Below are positions 15,906-23,879 of a DNA stretch of 64,000 bases, one piece after another. Under the pieces are notes generated by a model. It had not been told where the DNA came from and searched no databases. It saw only the letters and a program-made list of their open reading frames with translations. The position numbers and the translations under genes were made by a program. Every line of letters starts with the position of its first letter. Position 1 is the stretch's first letter. The DNA comes from Mycolicibacterium arenosum (GTDB taxonomy: Bacteria; Actinomycetota; Actinomycetes; Mycobacteriales; Mycobacteriaceae). The stretch covers positions 62,001 through 126,000 of the forward strand of contig NZ_JANDBD010000004.1 in assembly GCF_024320865.1 (NCBI RefSeq), read 5' to 3'.

Positions 15906-16776
15906 CGGGCACTCCCAGGTACGCGGCGATCACGGCCGGATCCTCGCGGATCTCCGCGGGCAGTCCGTCGGCGATCTTGCGGCCGAATTCCAATACGACG
16001 ATGCGATCGGTGACCCCCATGACGAGTCGCATGTCGTGTTCGATGAGCAACACGGTGTAACCGTCGTCGCGGATCGCCCGAATCAGGTCGATCAGCGCGG
16101 CCTTCTCACTCGGATTGAATCCCGCGGCCGGCTCGTCGAGGCACAGCAGCTTGGGCTCGGTGGCGAGCGCCCGAGCGATCTCGAGCCGACGCTGATCGCC
16201 GTAGGGCAGGTTCTTCGCCTTCTCCTCGCCGCGGTGGGCGATGCCGACGAATTGCAGTAGCGCCGCCGCCTTCTCGATGGCCGACTTCTCCTCGCGACAG
16301 TGCCGCGGCGTCCTGAAGAGCGCTCCGGGCACCGACGTCTTGTGTCGGGCGTCCGTGCCGACCACCACGTTCTCGAGAGCCGTCATCTCCCCCCACAGCC
16401 GGATGTTCTGGAACGTCCTGGCGATACCGCGGCGGGTGATCTCGTGTCGCTTGATCCTGCCCAGCGGCGCTCCGTCGAACATCACCGTGCCCGAGGTCGG
16501 GCGGTACACCCCGGTGATCGCGTTGAAGCACGTCGTCTTGCCTGCGCCGTTGGGCCCGATGAGCCCGAGGATCTCGCCGCGCTTGATGCCGAAGGTCACC
16601 GCGTCCAGCGCCGTGAGGCCACCGAACTTCATGGTGAGATCCTGCGTCTGCAGCAGCATCTCCCCCTCGGCGACGTTGATCTCACGGTGCAGCGCCGCCA
16701 TATCCTCGTCGATCAGCGGTTCGTCCACCCCCTGCTGGTCCGACGAGGGCTTGTCCAGTGAAGGCCGGTCCGTCAT
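15892..16776 (-). CDS. livG: Branched-chain amino acid ABC transporter ATPase LivG
   Basis: 294 residues. Walker A GPNGAGKTT, signature LPYGDQRRLEIARAL and Walker B LLCLDEPAAGFNP identify the LivG subtype (PAAG is characteristic). An unusual hydrophilic N-terminal extension of about 40 residues (MTDRPSLDKPSSDQQGVDEP...) precedes the ATPase core. The ATG at 16776 overlaps the livM stop by 4 bases; a longer frame opening upstream lies inside livM and is rejected. Confidence 0.95.
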   Translation of the reverse strand: MTDRPSLDKPSSDQQGVDEPLIDEDMAALHREINVAEGEMLLQTQDLTMKFGGLTALDAVTFGIKRGEILGLIGPNGAGKTTCFNAITGVYRPTSGTVMFDGAPLGRIKRHEITRRGIARTFQNIRLWGEMTALENVVVGTDARHKTSVPGALFRTPRHCREEKSAIEKAAALLQFVGIAHRGEEKAKNLPYGDQRRLEIARALATEPKLLCLDEPAAGFNPSEKAALIDLIRAIRDDGYTVLLIEHDMRLVMGVTDRIVVLEFGRKIADGLPAEIREDPAVIAAYLGVPDDEL

Positions 16777-17996
16777 GCCGCCGCCTTCGAATCGTCGGCG
16801 CTCCGCAACAGCTTTCGAGCCGCCTTGCCGTACGCGAGTAGTTGCTGACGCACCGGGAACAGGCCCTGCGGCCGGAAGATCATCAACGCCACCAACGCGA
16901 TTCCGAAGAACAGGTACTTCAAGTCGCCGAGGTTCACCCCGAACAGGTGCACACCGAGCAACCGGTTCGGCAGGTAGACGATGAGAAATGCACCGAAGAT
17001 GACGCCGAGTTTGTTGCCCTGACCGCCGAGGACGACGGCGACCAGGAAGAGCATCGAGTTGATGATGTTGAAGTTCGTCGGTGCGACGTACTGCACCTGG
17101 CCGGCGTACAGCGCGCCCGACAATCCGCCGATGCCAGCACCGATCACGAACGCCCAGAGCTTGAACTTGAACGTGTTGACGCCCATCACCTCCGCGGCGT
17201 CCTCGTCCTCGCGGATCGCCACCCAGGCGCGCCCGACCCGGCTGCGCTCCAGGTTGCCGACGAACAGCAGGATGCCGATCATCAGGATGAGTCCCAGCCA
17301 GAACCACCACGTGCCGTAGTTGGCGTCACCGCCGGAGTTGCCGTTGGAGAACACACCGTTGGGCAGCCCCTCGCGCTCACCCAGTTTGGGATACGCGATT
17401 CGGTCGAGACCGCGCGAGCCGTTGGTGATATCGGAGAGGTTGTCCGCGAGCAGGCGGATGATCTCACCGAAGCCGAGGGTCACGATCGCGAGATAGTCAC
17501 CTCGAAGGCGCAGCGTCGGGGTGCCGAGGATCAGTCCGGACAGCGCGGTGACGGCCATCGCCAGCGGTACGCAGGCCAGCCAGGCCCAGTCGCTGCTGAG
17601 AAACCCCTCGACGCCGACCTGATTCCACGGACTGGTGGGGCTGGTGAGCAGAGCGACCGTGTAGGCGCCGACGGCGTAGAAGCCGACGTAGCCGAGGTCG
17701 AGCAGGCCCGTCTGACCCACCACGACGTTCAACCCGATGGCGATGATGGCGACCATGACGAATTGCGCCATCGTCCCGCCGAAGCTGATCCCCGGAGTGT
17801 CGATGAACCCCGGCGTGTAGAGCGGCAGCAGGGCGAGCGCACCGAACAACACGACGCCCGCGAGCCATTTCACCGGACGGTCGAGATTGTCCCAGTGGCC
17901 GCGGATGACGTCGCCCGGCGCCAACAGCGTGCTGGCCAGTTGCGAGGGCTTCGCGTCCTCGGACCGTGGCTCGCCTGCGGGATCCCGATGACTCAT
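16773..17996 (-). CDS. livM: Branched-chain amino acid ABC transporter permease LivM
   Basis: 407-residue inner-membrane permease with about nine helices. It carries the LivM signature (GQTGLLDLGYVGFYAVGAYT) and the coupling EAA-type loop VGRAWVAIREDEDAAEVMG. A hydrophilic N-terminus of about 40 residues precedes the first helix. The start overlaps the livH stop (ATGA), so translation is coupled. Confidence 0.95.
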   Translation of the reverse strand: MSHRDPAGEPRSEDAKPSQLASTLLAPGDVIRGHWDNLDRPVKWLAGVVLFGALALLPLYTPGFIDTPGISFGGTMAQFVMVAIIAIGLNVVVGQTGLLDLGYVGFYAVGAYTVALLTSPTSPWNQVGVEGFLSSDWAWLACVPLAMAVTALSGLILGTPTLRLRGDYLAIVTLGFGEIIRLLADNLSDITNGSRGLDRIAYPKLGEREGLPNGVFSNGNSGGDANYGTWWFWLGLILMIGILLFVGNLERSRVGRAWVAIREDEDAAEVMGVNTFKFKLWAFVIGAGIGGLSGALYAGQVQYVAPTNFNIINSMLFLVAVVLGGQGNKLGVIFGAFLIVYLPNRLLGVHLFGVNLGDLKYLFFGIALVALMIFRPQGLFPVRQQLLAYGKAARKLLRSADDSKAAA

Positions 17997-19030
17997 GCCC
18001 GTGCCTTCCCGAGGCTCTCACCGAGTATGCCCGTCGGCCGGATCAGGAGGACCAGGACCAGCAGCACGAAGGCCACGACGTCGCGCCACTGCGTACCGAA
18101 CAGCGCCTGTCCGTAGTTCTCCATCACCCCGAGGATCAGGCCGCCCAGCAGAGCCCCACGCAGGTTGCCGATTCCGCCGAGCACCGCGGCCGAGAACGCC
18201 TTGATACCGAGCAGGAAGCCGCCCGAGTAGATGATGCCCTGCGGCACCTTCAGCGTGTAGAGCAGCGCCGCGGCGCCGGCGAGCAGCCCGCCGATCAGGA
18301 ACGTCGTCATGATGATCCGCTCACGGGACACCCCCATGAGCGTCGCCGTGGTCGGATCCTGTGCCACCGCGCGGATACCGCGACCGAACTTGGTGCGGTT
18401 GATCGCGATGTCGGTGGCCAGCGCGAAGATCAGCGCCGCCACGATGATCACGATGGTGACGTTCGACACCGCGGCGCCGAAGATCGTGAACTGAGTCTTG
18501 GGCTGCACCAGCACGATCGGCTGCTGTGCGTTCGACCCGCCGTAACCGTCGATGATCTGCGGCAGGATGAAGTGCACGAATTCCTGCAGGACGAAGGACA
18601 TTCCGATGGCGGTGATCAGGAACGTCAGCGGTCTCGCGTTGCGCTTCCGCAGCGGGCGGTAGGCGACGGCCTCCAAACCGACTGCGGCACCGCCGGATAC
18701 CAGCATCGCGAACAACATGGCGATCGCGAGGTAGAGGATCGTCAGCGCGACGCCCTTGTTGTAGGCGTTACCGCTCGGTGTGAAGCCGAGAATGAAGTCC
18801 AAGCAGAAGTAGGCGGCGAACATGCCGACCATGAAGATCTCGGAGTGCGCGAAGTTGATCAGTCGCAGCACGCCGAACACCAGCGTGTAGCCGACGGCCA
18901 CCAGCGCGTAGATCGCCCCCCATGAGAGTCCGTCGATGGTCAACTGCCAGAAGCCGTTGATCAATCCGTCGACGTTGAAGTTGATGTTCGCGGCCTGACA
19001 TGCGTACTGCACAGCGCACTCGTGGCTCAT
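17993..19030 (-). CDS. livH: Branched-chain amino acid ABC transporter permease LivH
   Basis: 345-residue permease partner of LivM with about eight helices. LivH features include INGFWQLTIDGLSWGAIYAL, NFAHSEIFMVG, the EAA-type loop GIRAVAQDPTTATLMGV and GGIGNLRGALLGGLILG. A periplasmic insert around residues 185-200 (GYGGSNAQQP) is longer than in E. coli LivH. It follows livK after a GC-rich hairpin at 19064. Confidence 0.95.
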   Translation of the reverse strand: MSHECAVQYACQAANINFNVDGLINGFWQLTIDGLSWGAIYALVAVGYTLVFGVLRLINFAHSEIFMVGMFAAYFCLDFILGFTPSGNAYNKGVALTILYLAIAMLFAMLVSGGAAVGLEAVAYRPLRKRNARPLTFLITAIGMSFVLQEFVHFILPQIIDGYGGSNAQQPIVLVQPKTQFTIFGAAVSNVTIVIIVAALIFALATDIAINRTKFGRGIRAVAQDPTTATLMGVSRERIIMTTFLIGGLLAGAAALLYTLKVPQGIIYSGGFLLGIKAFSAAVLGGIGNLRGALLGGLILGVMENYGQALFGTQWRDVVAFVLLVLVLLIRPTGILGESLGKARA

Positions 19031-19063
19031 TCGGTGGCGGGTCCTCCCGAGGGTGTTAAACGC

Positions 19064-19097
19064 GACGCGCCCGAGACGTTTCGGTCTCGGGCGCGTC
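19064..19097 (-). terminator. Hairpin between livK and livH (partial terminator)
   Basis: Perfect 14-bp stem (GACGCGCCCGAGAC with its reverse complement) and a 6-base loop, 13 bases past the livK stop and 34 bases before the livH start. On the minus strand it is followed by only a short T-run (GCGTTTAAC). It probably attenuates read-through or protects the livK mRNA 3' end, so the binding protein is made in excess of the membrane parts. Confidence 0.65.
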
Positions 19098-19109
19098 CCG
19101 TGTTACCGA

Positions 19110-20327
19110 CTACTGAACCTTGTAGATCCACACGAGGCTGGAGGTGAGCTCACCCTCGGGGGTCCACTGGTAGTTACGGGCCACACCCTGGCCGTTGTAT
19201 CCCCTGACGAAGTTGAGCACGGCCTCGCGTGTGTTGGCACCCGAGTCGATCGCCTTCATCAGGATGGTGCCGAGGTCGTAACCCTCGGTGCTGTAGGTGC
19301 CGGGCTCCGCTCCGCCGGAGTTGGCCTTGTACTCCTCGGTGAACTCGGCACTGGCCGGACCGCAGGGGCAGGACAGGATGGCGTCCTTCGACGACTCGCC
19401 CGCCTGCTTGACGAACTCCTGGTCCTTAGTGCCGTCGGCGCTGACGAACGTCCCCTCGAAGCCGCCGTCCTTCAGCTGCTGGACGAACGGTGCGGCCTCC
19501 GAGTAGTACCCGCTGAAGAACACGGCGTCCGGGCTGGCACCCTTGATCTGCGTGACCGCGGCGGAGAAGTCCTTGTCGCCCTTCTTCACCTGGATGTTGC
19601 AACTCGAGTCGGCGACCGGGCCGAGAGTGGCGCGGATCGGCTCGGCGAGCCCCTTGCCGTAGTCCGTGCTGTCGTCGACGACGCAGATCTTCTTGTAGCC
19701 GAGAGTGTCCTTCAAGTAGTTCGCGACCGACGGGCCCTGAACGGCGTCGTTGGCGAGGCCGCGGAAGAAGGTCTTCCAGCCGTTCTTGCTCAGATCGGGG
19801 TTGGTCGCCGACGCGGTGAGCGACGCGAGACCCGCCTGGTCGAACACCGTGCCGGTGGCCTTGGTCTCGCCGGAGAACGCCGGACCGACCAGGCCGATGG
19901 TGTAGGGGTCGTCGACGATCTGCGGCGCGATTCCGGTGGCCTTCTGCGGATCACCCTCGGTGTCAAAGGTCTTCAGTTGCACCTGGCAGCCGGGGTTGGC
20001 CTTGTTGTGCTTGTCCACGGCCAACTGGACGCCGTTCTTGATGTTGATACCGAGCGCGGCATCGGGTCCGGTGAGTGCACCCGCCATCGCAATGGACAGC
20101 GGTGAGCAGGTGGCCTTGCCATCCCCGGCGGGGTCGGCCGGTGTGGCACCTTCGGCCGCCTTCACCTCGGCGCCACTCTCATCGACCTGAACCTGCTCGA
20201 CGATCTTCAGGTCGGACTGGGCCGAGTTCTCCTCCTCGGGCGTCGACTGATTACAGCCGGCCATGGCCACAATCAACAGGCTCGCGCTTCCGAGAGCAAA
20301 TGCACTACGTGCTACGCGACCGCGCAC
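19110..20327 (-). CDS. livK: Branched-chain amino acid ABC transporter substrate-binding lipoprotein
   Basis: 405 residues with a signal peptide and lipobox VAMAGC (Cys25), then a periplasmic-binding-protein type I fold (GALTGPDAALGINIKNGVQLAV, TIGLVGPAFSGETKATG, PDAVFFSGYYSEAAPFVQQL). A cysteine pair (SCPCGPA) is unusual for E. coli LivK. Start GTG with GGAGG 8 bases upstream. First gene of livKHMGF. Ligand is inferred as branched-chain amino acids, but amides or urea are used by close relatives. Confidence 0.93.
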   Translation of the reverse strand: MRGRVARSAFALGSASLLIVAMAGCNQSTPEEENSAQSDLKIVEQVQVDESGAEVKAAEGATPADPAGDGKATCSPLSIAMAGALTGPDAALGINIKNGVQLAVDKHNKANPGCQVQLKTFDTEGDPQKATGIAPQIVDDPYTIGLVGPAFSGETKATGTVFDQAGLASLTASATNPDLSKNGWKTFFRGLANDAVQGPSVANYLKDTLGYKKICVVDDSTDYGKGLAEPIRATLGPVADSSCNIQVKKGDKDFSAAVTQIKGASPDAVFFSGYYSEAAPFVQQLKDGGFEGTFVSADGTKDQEFVKQAGESSKDAILSCPCGPASAEFTEEYKANSGGAEPGTYSTEGYDLGTILMKAIDSGANTREAVLNFVRGYNGQGVARNYQWTPEGELTSSLVWIYKVQ

Positions 20328-20505
20328 GTTTCACCTCCGAATAGAAATTTGTCATCGGCACCGGTTGACGCAGCGCGCATCATCGGCCGTCGATGCTTCG
20401 GGGTAGAACATAGCGGTCGTGTGGCCGACGTGCGTGATGTTGGTGAATGCGGGCCGTCAATCGACCGTGTCGCCGGGCGTATCAGCGTGTCCGGAAACGC
20501 AGTGT

Positions 20506-21117
20506 TTACGCTTCGGCGGGCGGATCGAACGTTTCGAGCACAACTTCGGCGACGCGCTTCATCGTGGTACGACGGTCCATCGCGGCGCGCTGAATCCACT
20601 TGAACGCCTCGGGTTCCGACATCCCCTGCTTCGCTTGCAGCAAACCCTTCGCGCGCTCGACCAGCTTGCGCGTCTCCAGCCGTTCGGACAGTGTCGCCAC
20701 TTCCAGCTCGAGTGCTGCGATCTCGCCGAAACGGCTCAACGCGAGTTCGATTGCGGGGATCAGGTCGGTGATCGAGAACGGCTTCACCAGGTACGCCATC
20801 GCCCCCGCGTCGCGGGCCCGCTCGACGAGATCGCGCTGCGAGAACGCCGTCAGAACCACGATCGGCGCGATGCGCTTGGACGCGATCTCGCCGGCGGCGT
20901 CGATCCCGTCGCGGCGTGGCATCTTCACGTCCATGATGACGAGATCCGGCTGCAGTTGCTCGGCGAGCTCGACGGCCTCCTGACCGTCGCCGGCCTCGCC
21001 GACCACGTCGTAGCCCTCCTCGCGGAGCATCTCGGCGAGATCGAGCCTGATGAGTGCTTCGTCCTCGGCGATGAGGACGCGACGCGGCTTTGTGGCGTCA
21101 GTCGATGACTCGGTCAT
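20506..21117 (-). CDS. pdtaR: Two-component response regulator with ANTAR RNA-binding domain, PdtaR
   Basis: 203 residues. Receiver domain 1-about 125 with phosphoacceptor Asp63 in LVIMDVKMP and the acidic pair EDE; C-terminal ANTAR domain about 140-195 (LETRKLVERAKGLLQAKQGMS ... EAFKWIQRAAMDRR), which binds tandem-hexaloop RNA. It matches Rv1626, the regulator paired with the orphan kinase PdtaS encoded elsewhere. It has its own leaderless promoter at 21124. Next to the tRNA gene. Confidence 0.96.
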   Translation of the reverse strand: MTESSTDATKPRRVLIAEDEALIRLDLAEMLREEGYDVVGEAGDGQEAVELAEQLQPDLVIMDVKMPRRDGIDAAGEIASKRIAPIVVLTAFSQRDLVERARDAGAMAYLVKPFSITDLIPAIELALSRFGEIAALELEVATLSERLETRKLVERAKGLLQAKQGMSEPEAFKWIQRAAMDRRTTMKRVAEVVLETFDPPAEA

Positions 21118-21123
21118 GCCCTC

Positions 21124-21129
21124 ATTGTC
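21124..21129 (-). promoter_or_regulatory. Candidate -10 element (GACAAT) of pdtaR
   Basis: Minus-strand GACAAT, six bases, then the pdtaR ATG. The same hexamer and spacing are used before hisD and trpE. Confidence 0.45.
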
Positions 21130-21212
21130 GCGTGACCACGCCCGATCAGCGACCGCGGGGCCGTCACGGAGGTGCGAACAGATCCACTAAGCTGGCAAGT
21201 CGCACTACGAGC

Positions 21213-21289
21213 GCCCCCGTATCCCAACTGGCAGAGGAAACGGATTCAAAACCCGTGCAGTGTGAGTTCGAATCTCACCGGGGGCACCA
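21213..21289 (+). tRNA. tRNA-Leu (anticodon CAA) with short variable loop; CCA encoded
   Basis: 77 bases. The 7-bp acceptor stem pairs perfectly (GCCCCCG with CGGGGGC), ACCA is encoded, and the T arm is GTGAG-TTCGAAT-CTCAC. The anticodon loop TTCAAAA places CAA at 21247-21249, reading UUG. The D arm has a 3-bp stem and GG, as in leucine tRNAs, and pair 31-39 is A-C. Between anticodon and T stems there are only 5 bases (GCAGT), whereas leucine tRNAs normally carry a long variable arm. Confidence 0.85.
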
Positions 21290-21344
21290 GGTCAATGCCA
21301 AATGTTGTTGTAGCTCAGAGGATTATCGCGCCGTTGATGGCAGC

Positions 21345-21790
21345 GTGCTCGATCCCGCCCTGCGCCTGTTCTTCCTGCTGTCGGCCTACGATCTCGCCAC
21401 CGAGATGTGGTTTCAGAAGGGCGACCCGACCGCTCCGCGGTTGACCAATTGGGAACGTCCTGCAGTATCGACTGCGCGGGCCGATCGGCGACGCCGTCTA
21501 CACCGGGGTGCAGGTCTACACCAGGGGACCCGCATCGGTGGCCGGAATCCCGCCGACGGACGACGGGAGGGGGACCTTCGCTGCCGCAGCGGGCCGACAG
21601 CACGTCTACGGCGGGTTCTACGTCCAGCCTGACTCCCGGCCAGGCGCTGCGGCTGCGCGGAAAGCCTCCGGCTGCGCGATTCCGGTCGTTCGTGTTCCAC
21701 GACAGACGGTTCAACACACCGGACTTCCCGGAACACCGGTGCTACCTGACTGGGACCGACGTCGAACTGGCCTCCGACGGCAGCTACGGC
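21345..21790 (+). pseudogene. Decayed DUF1214-like gene
   Basis: Family-like segments occur in sequence but in three frames: LFFLLSAYDLATEMWFQKGD with PTAPRLTNWE (frame of 21345), then QYRLRGPIGDAVYTGVQVYT (from about 21463, shifted), then FRSFVFHDRRFNTPDFPEHR with CYLTGTDVELASDGSY (third frame). DUF1214 proteins share the pattern 'RYR..G..G.A.YTS..VY'. At least two frameshifts and an internal deletion are needed, so this is a remnant. It fills most of the 600-base gap between the tRNA and the glycoside hydrolases. The identification rests on motif memory. Confidence 0.45.
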
Positions 21791-21833
21791 GAGAGAGCTC
21801 ACCTGCGAGTTCGAATGTTCTGCGGCGAGCCGC

Positions 21834-21860
21834 CGCGACTCTCACGGCACGAGAGTCGCG
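21834..21860 (-). terminator. Hairpin beyond the second glycoside hydrolase gene
   Basis: Perfect 10-bp stem (CGCGACTCTC with GAGAGTCGCG) around a 7-base loop, 32 bases past the stop at 21892. No T-run follows, so it is either a stability hairpin or a mycobacterial-type terminator without a U tract. Confidence 0.5.
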
Positions 21861-21891
21861 ACGGCCGCGATCCGGTGAGCTCCTCCTGCTG

Positions 21892-23874
21892 TTACTCCTC
21901 GGACCCGGAGCTGTCGGAGTCCGAGGAGTCGGCGCCGGCGGTGACGCGTGCGAGCGCCGGTTTGCCCGTGTCCGCACGCGTCGCGGCACCGCGGTCCCTG
22001 CTCTTCCCGTGGCGTGCCTTGTCACCGTCGGGCTTCGCGGCGTCCGCACCCTTGTCCGCCTTCTTCTCCGAGGTGTCGGGTTTATCGGACGCGGCGTCGC
22101 CGTCCTTGGTCCCGGTGTCGCTCGGCTTCGGCTCGGACCCCGGCTCGGTACCCGTACCGGTTCCGCCGCCCGAAACATCGGTCGACGCGTCCGGTGTCGG
22201 ATCGGTCGAATCCGTATCGGTCGGAGTCGTATCGGTCGGAGTCGTCTCCTCGGCCGGCGTCTCCTCAGCCGACGGTTCCTCGACCGGTGCTGTTTCCGGA
22301 GCGGTTTCCACCGGCGTTTCGACAGGTACCTCGGCCACGACCTCGGTCGGGGCCTCCGTGACCGCCTCGGTCTCCGCAGCGGCGGTGTCGGCGGGCGTCG
22401 GTTCGCTCGTCTCCCCCTCCACCGTGGCCTCGTCGGTCACCTCGGCCTCGACCGCCAGCGCGACATCCTCCGGCGCTTCCACGGTCGCCGTCCGCAATGC
22501 CGTCGTGGTCGGTGCCGGTGGCTGTGCCAAGCTGGCCAACCAGTTCGCGATGGCCTGAGCCAGCGCCTGAGCGAGCTGCTGCGCCAGCGCCTGGAAGAAC
22601 TGCGCAATCGGGTCGACCGTCGGTTCCTCCGGTTCCTCCGGATTGTTGATGGCATCGAGCCAGTCGCGCAGCATCTCGCCGGCTTCCTTCAGCGACCAGG
22701 ACCCGTCGGCGTTCTGCTTCCACAGTCCGTAATAGTCGTGCGGGTTGTCGACGCCGCTCATTCCAGGGGTGTCGCGACCGGTGTAGAGGAAGATCGGGCC
22801 GAGCATCGCGGCGATGGCGGGGTCGTAGAAGTCACTGTCCGGATCGCCGTACGCCTGCCAGGTGTCGAGCAGGTCCTTAACCCACTCGGCCTGGTCCGTT
22901 TCCGTCCACGTCCCACCGGGCGTGGTCGGCAGCCCGTACTCCGTGATCCAGATCTTCTTGCCCTGCAGTGCCGCCAGAGCGGTCAGGGCCTCGAACTGCT
23001 CACGCGGAGTCAGAAGTCCCGGCACACAGGTGGGACACGTTCCGCTGAACGGGATCTCCTCACCGTAGGGGTGGATCGACAGCGCGTCGAAGTAGTCGTC
23101 CAGGTCCCACTCCGGATCCGCAGCGGCGAGCGTTTCCAGTTGGGCGAGCATGCGATTCACCCACGTGAGGGTGTTCATGGTGACGAAGCTGTCCTGCACG
23201 GTGCCGACGGCGCCCGCCACCACGGACGCGCTCGCGTCGTACTGCCGGATCACCTTGGCGGCGGCCGCGAGCAGGCTCGCGTAGGCCTCCGGATCGATGG
23301 GGCTCGAGAACGCCGCGTAGTTCGGCTCGTTCCAGACCTCGTAGGCCGATACGACGTCGCCGTACTCGCCGATGAACTTCTGCAGGAACGCGGCGAACTT
23401 CGCCGGATCCGGCGTACCCGATCCGATCGGTCCGTCGATCACGGCATGCGGCGGGGTGCTGTTGATCTCGGCCAGCACGCCCATGTCGAGTTCCTGGGCC
23501 GCCCGCATGATGTTGTCGATGTCCGCCCACAACTGCGTGCCGGGCCACGAGCCGGGGTCGTACGGACCGAAGAACTCGATGGTCGCCCACGGCACGAACA
23601 CGCGAACGTTGGTGACGCCGATGTCCTTCATGTCCTGCAGTTGCTGCTTCACCGACTCGTAGCTCTGCCCGTAGAGCGGTGAGGCCGCGATGCCGACGGT
23701 CGACGGCGACACGTTGATCTCGGCGACCATCTGGTAGTCGAGCGTGTTCCGCGGGGGCGGCGGCACGAAGAGATTGCTCGCGTACGCGGCCACCATCGCC
23801 ACCGGTAGAGCCGCGATAACGCTGCGCGTCGCCAGCTCCCGAACCAGGCCCCGATTACGCTTCGCGCGCTTCAC
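21892..23874 (-). CDS. Secreted clan GH-A glycoside hydrolase with Glu/Thr/Pro-rich tail (copy 2)
   Basis: 660 residues. A basic head and one hydrophobic segment (VIAALPVAMVAAY, about 19-31) act as a signal or anchor. Residues about 45-430 form a (beta/alpha)8 glycosidase like GH39/GH5 PslG-type enzymes, with acid/base Glu183 in YEVWNEPN and nucleophile Glu312 in WITEYGLP. A CPTC pair (280-283) may be a disulfide. A Gln/Ala helix (QALAQQLAQALAQAIANWLAS) follows. The last 180 or so residues are low-complexity Ala/Glu/Thr/Pro then Asp/Lys/Ser, ending in an acidic Ser/Asp run. It starts 5 bases after its paralogue. Substrate unknown. Confidence 0.85.
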   Translation of the reverse strand: MKRAKRNRGLVRELATRSVIAALPVAMVAAYASNLFVPPPPRNTLDYQMVAEINVSPSTVGIAASPLYGQSYESVKQQLQDMKDIGVTNVRVFVPWATIEFFGPYDPGSWPGTQLWADIDNIMRAAQELDMGVLAEINSTPPHAVIDGPIGSGTPDPAKFAAFLQKFIGEYGDVVSAYEVWNEPNYAAFSSPIDPEAYASLLAAAAKVIRQYDASASVVAGAVGTVQDSFVTMNTLTWVNRMLAQLETLAAADPEWDLDDYFDALSIHPYGEEIPFSGTCPTCVPGLLTPREQFEALTALAALQGKKIWITEYGLPTTPGGTWTETDQAEWVKDLLDTWQAYGDPDSDFYDPAIAAMLGPIFLYTGRDTPGMSGVDNPHDYYGLWKQNADGSWSLKEAGEMLRDWLDAINNPEEPEEPTVDPIAQFFQALAQQLAQALAQAIANWLASLAQPPAPTTTALRTATVEAPEDVALAVEAEVTDEATVEGETSEPTPADTAAAETEAVTEAPTEVVAEVPVETPVETAPETAPVEEPSAEETPAEETTPTDTTPTDTDSTDPTPDASTDVSGGGTGTGTEPGSEPKPSDTGTKDGDAASDKPDTSEKKADKGADAAKPDGDKARHGKSRDRGAATRADTGKPALARVTAGADSSDSDSSGSEE

Positions 23875-23879
23875 CAGTG

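Noticed and set aside
15892-17310. 472-codon version of livG
   Set aside because: The extra 178 codons lie inside livM in another frame; ATG 16776 with a 4-base overlap gives the normal start.
21508-23682. 724-codon plus-strand open frame
   Set aside because: Antisense to the glycoside hydrolase with intact WNEPN and WITEYGLP. Only its first part overlaps the DUF1214 remnant.
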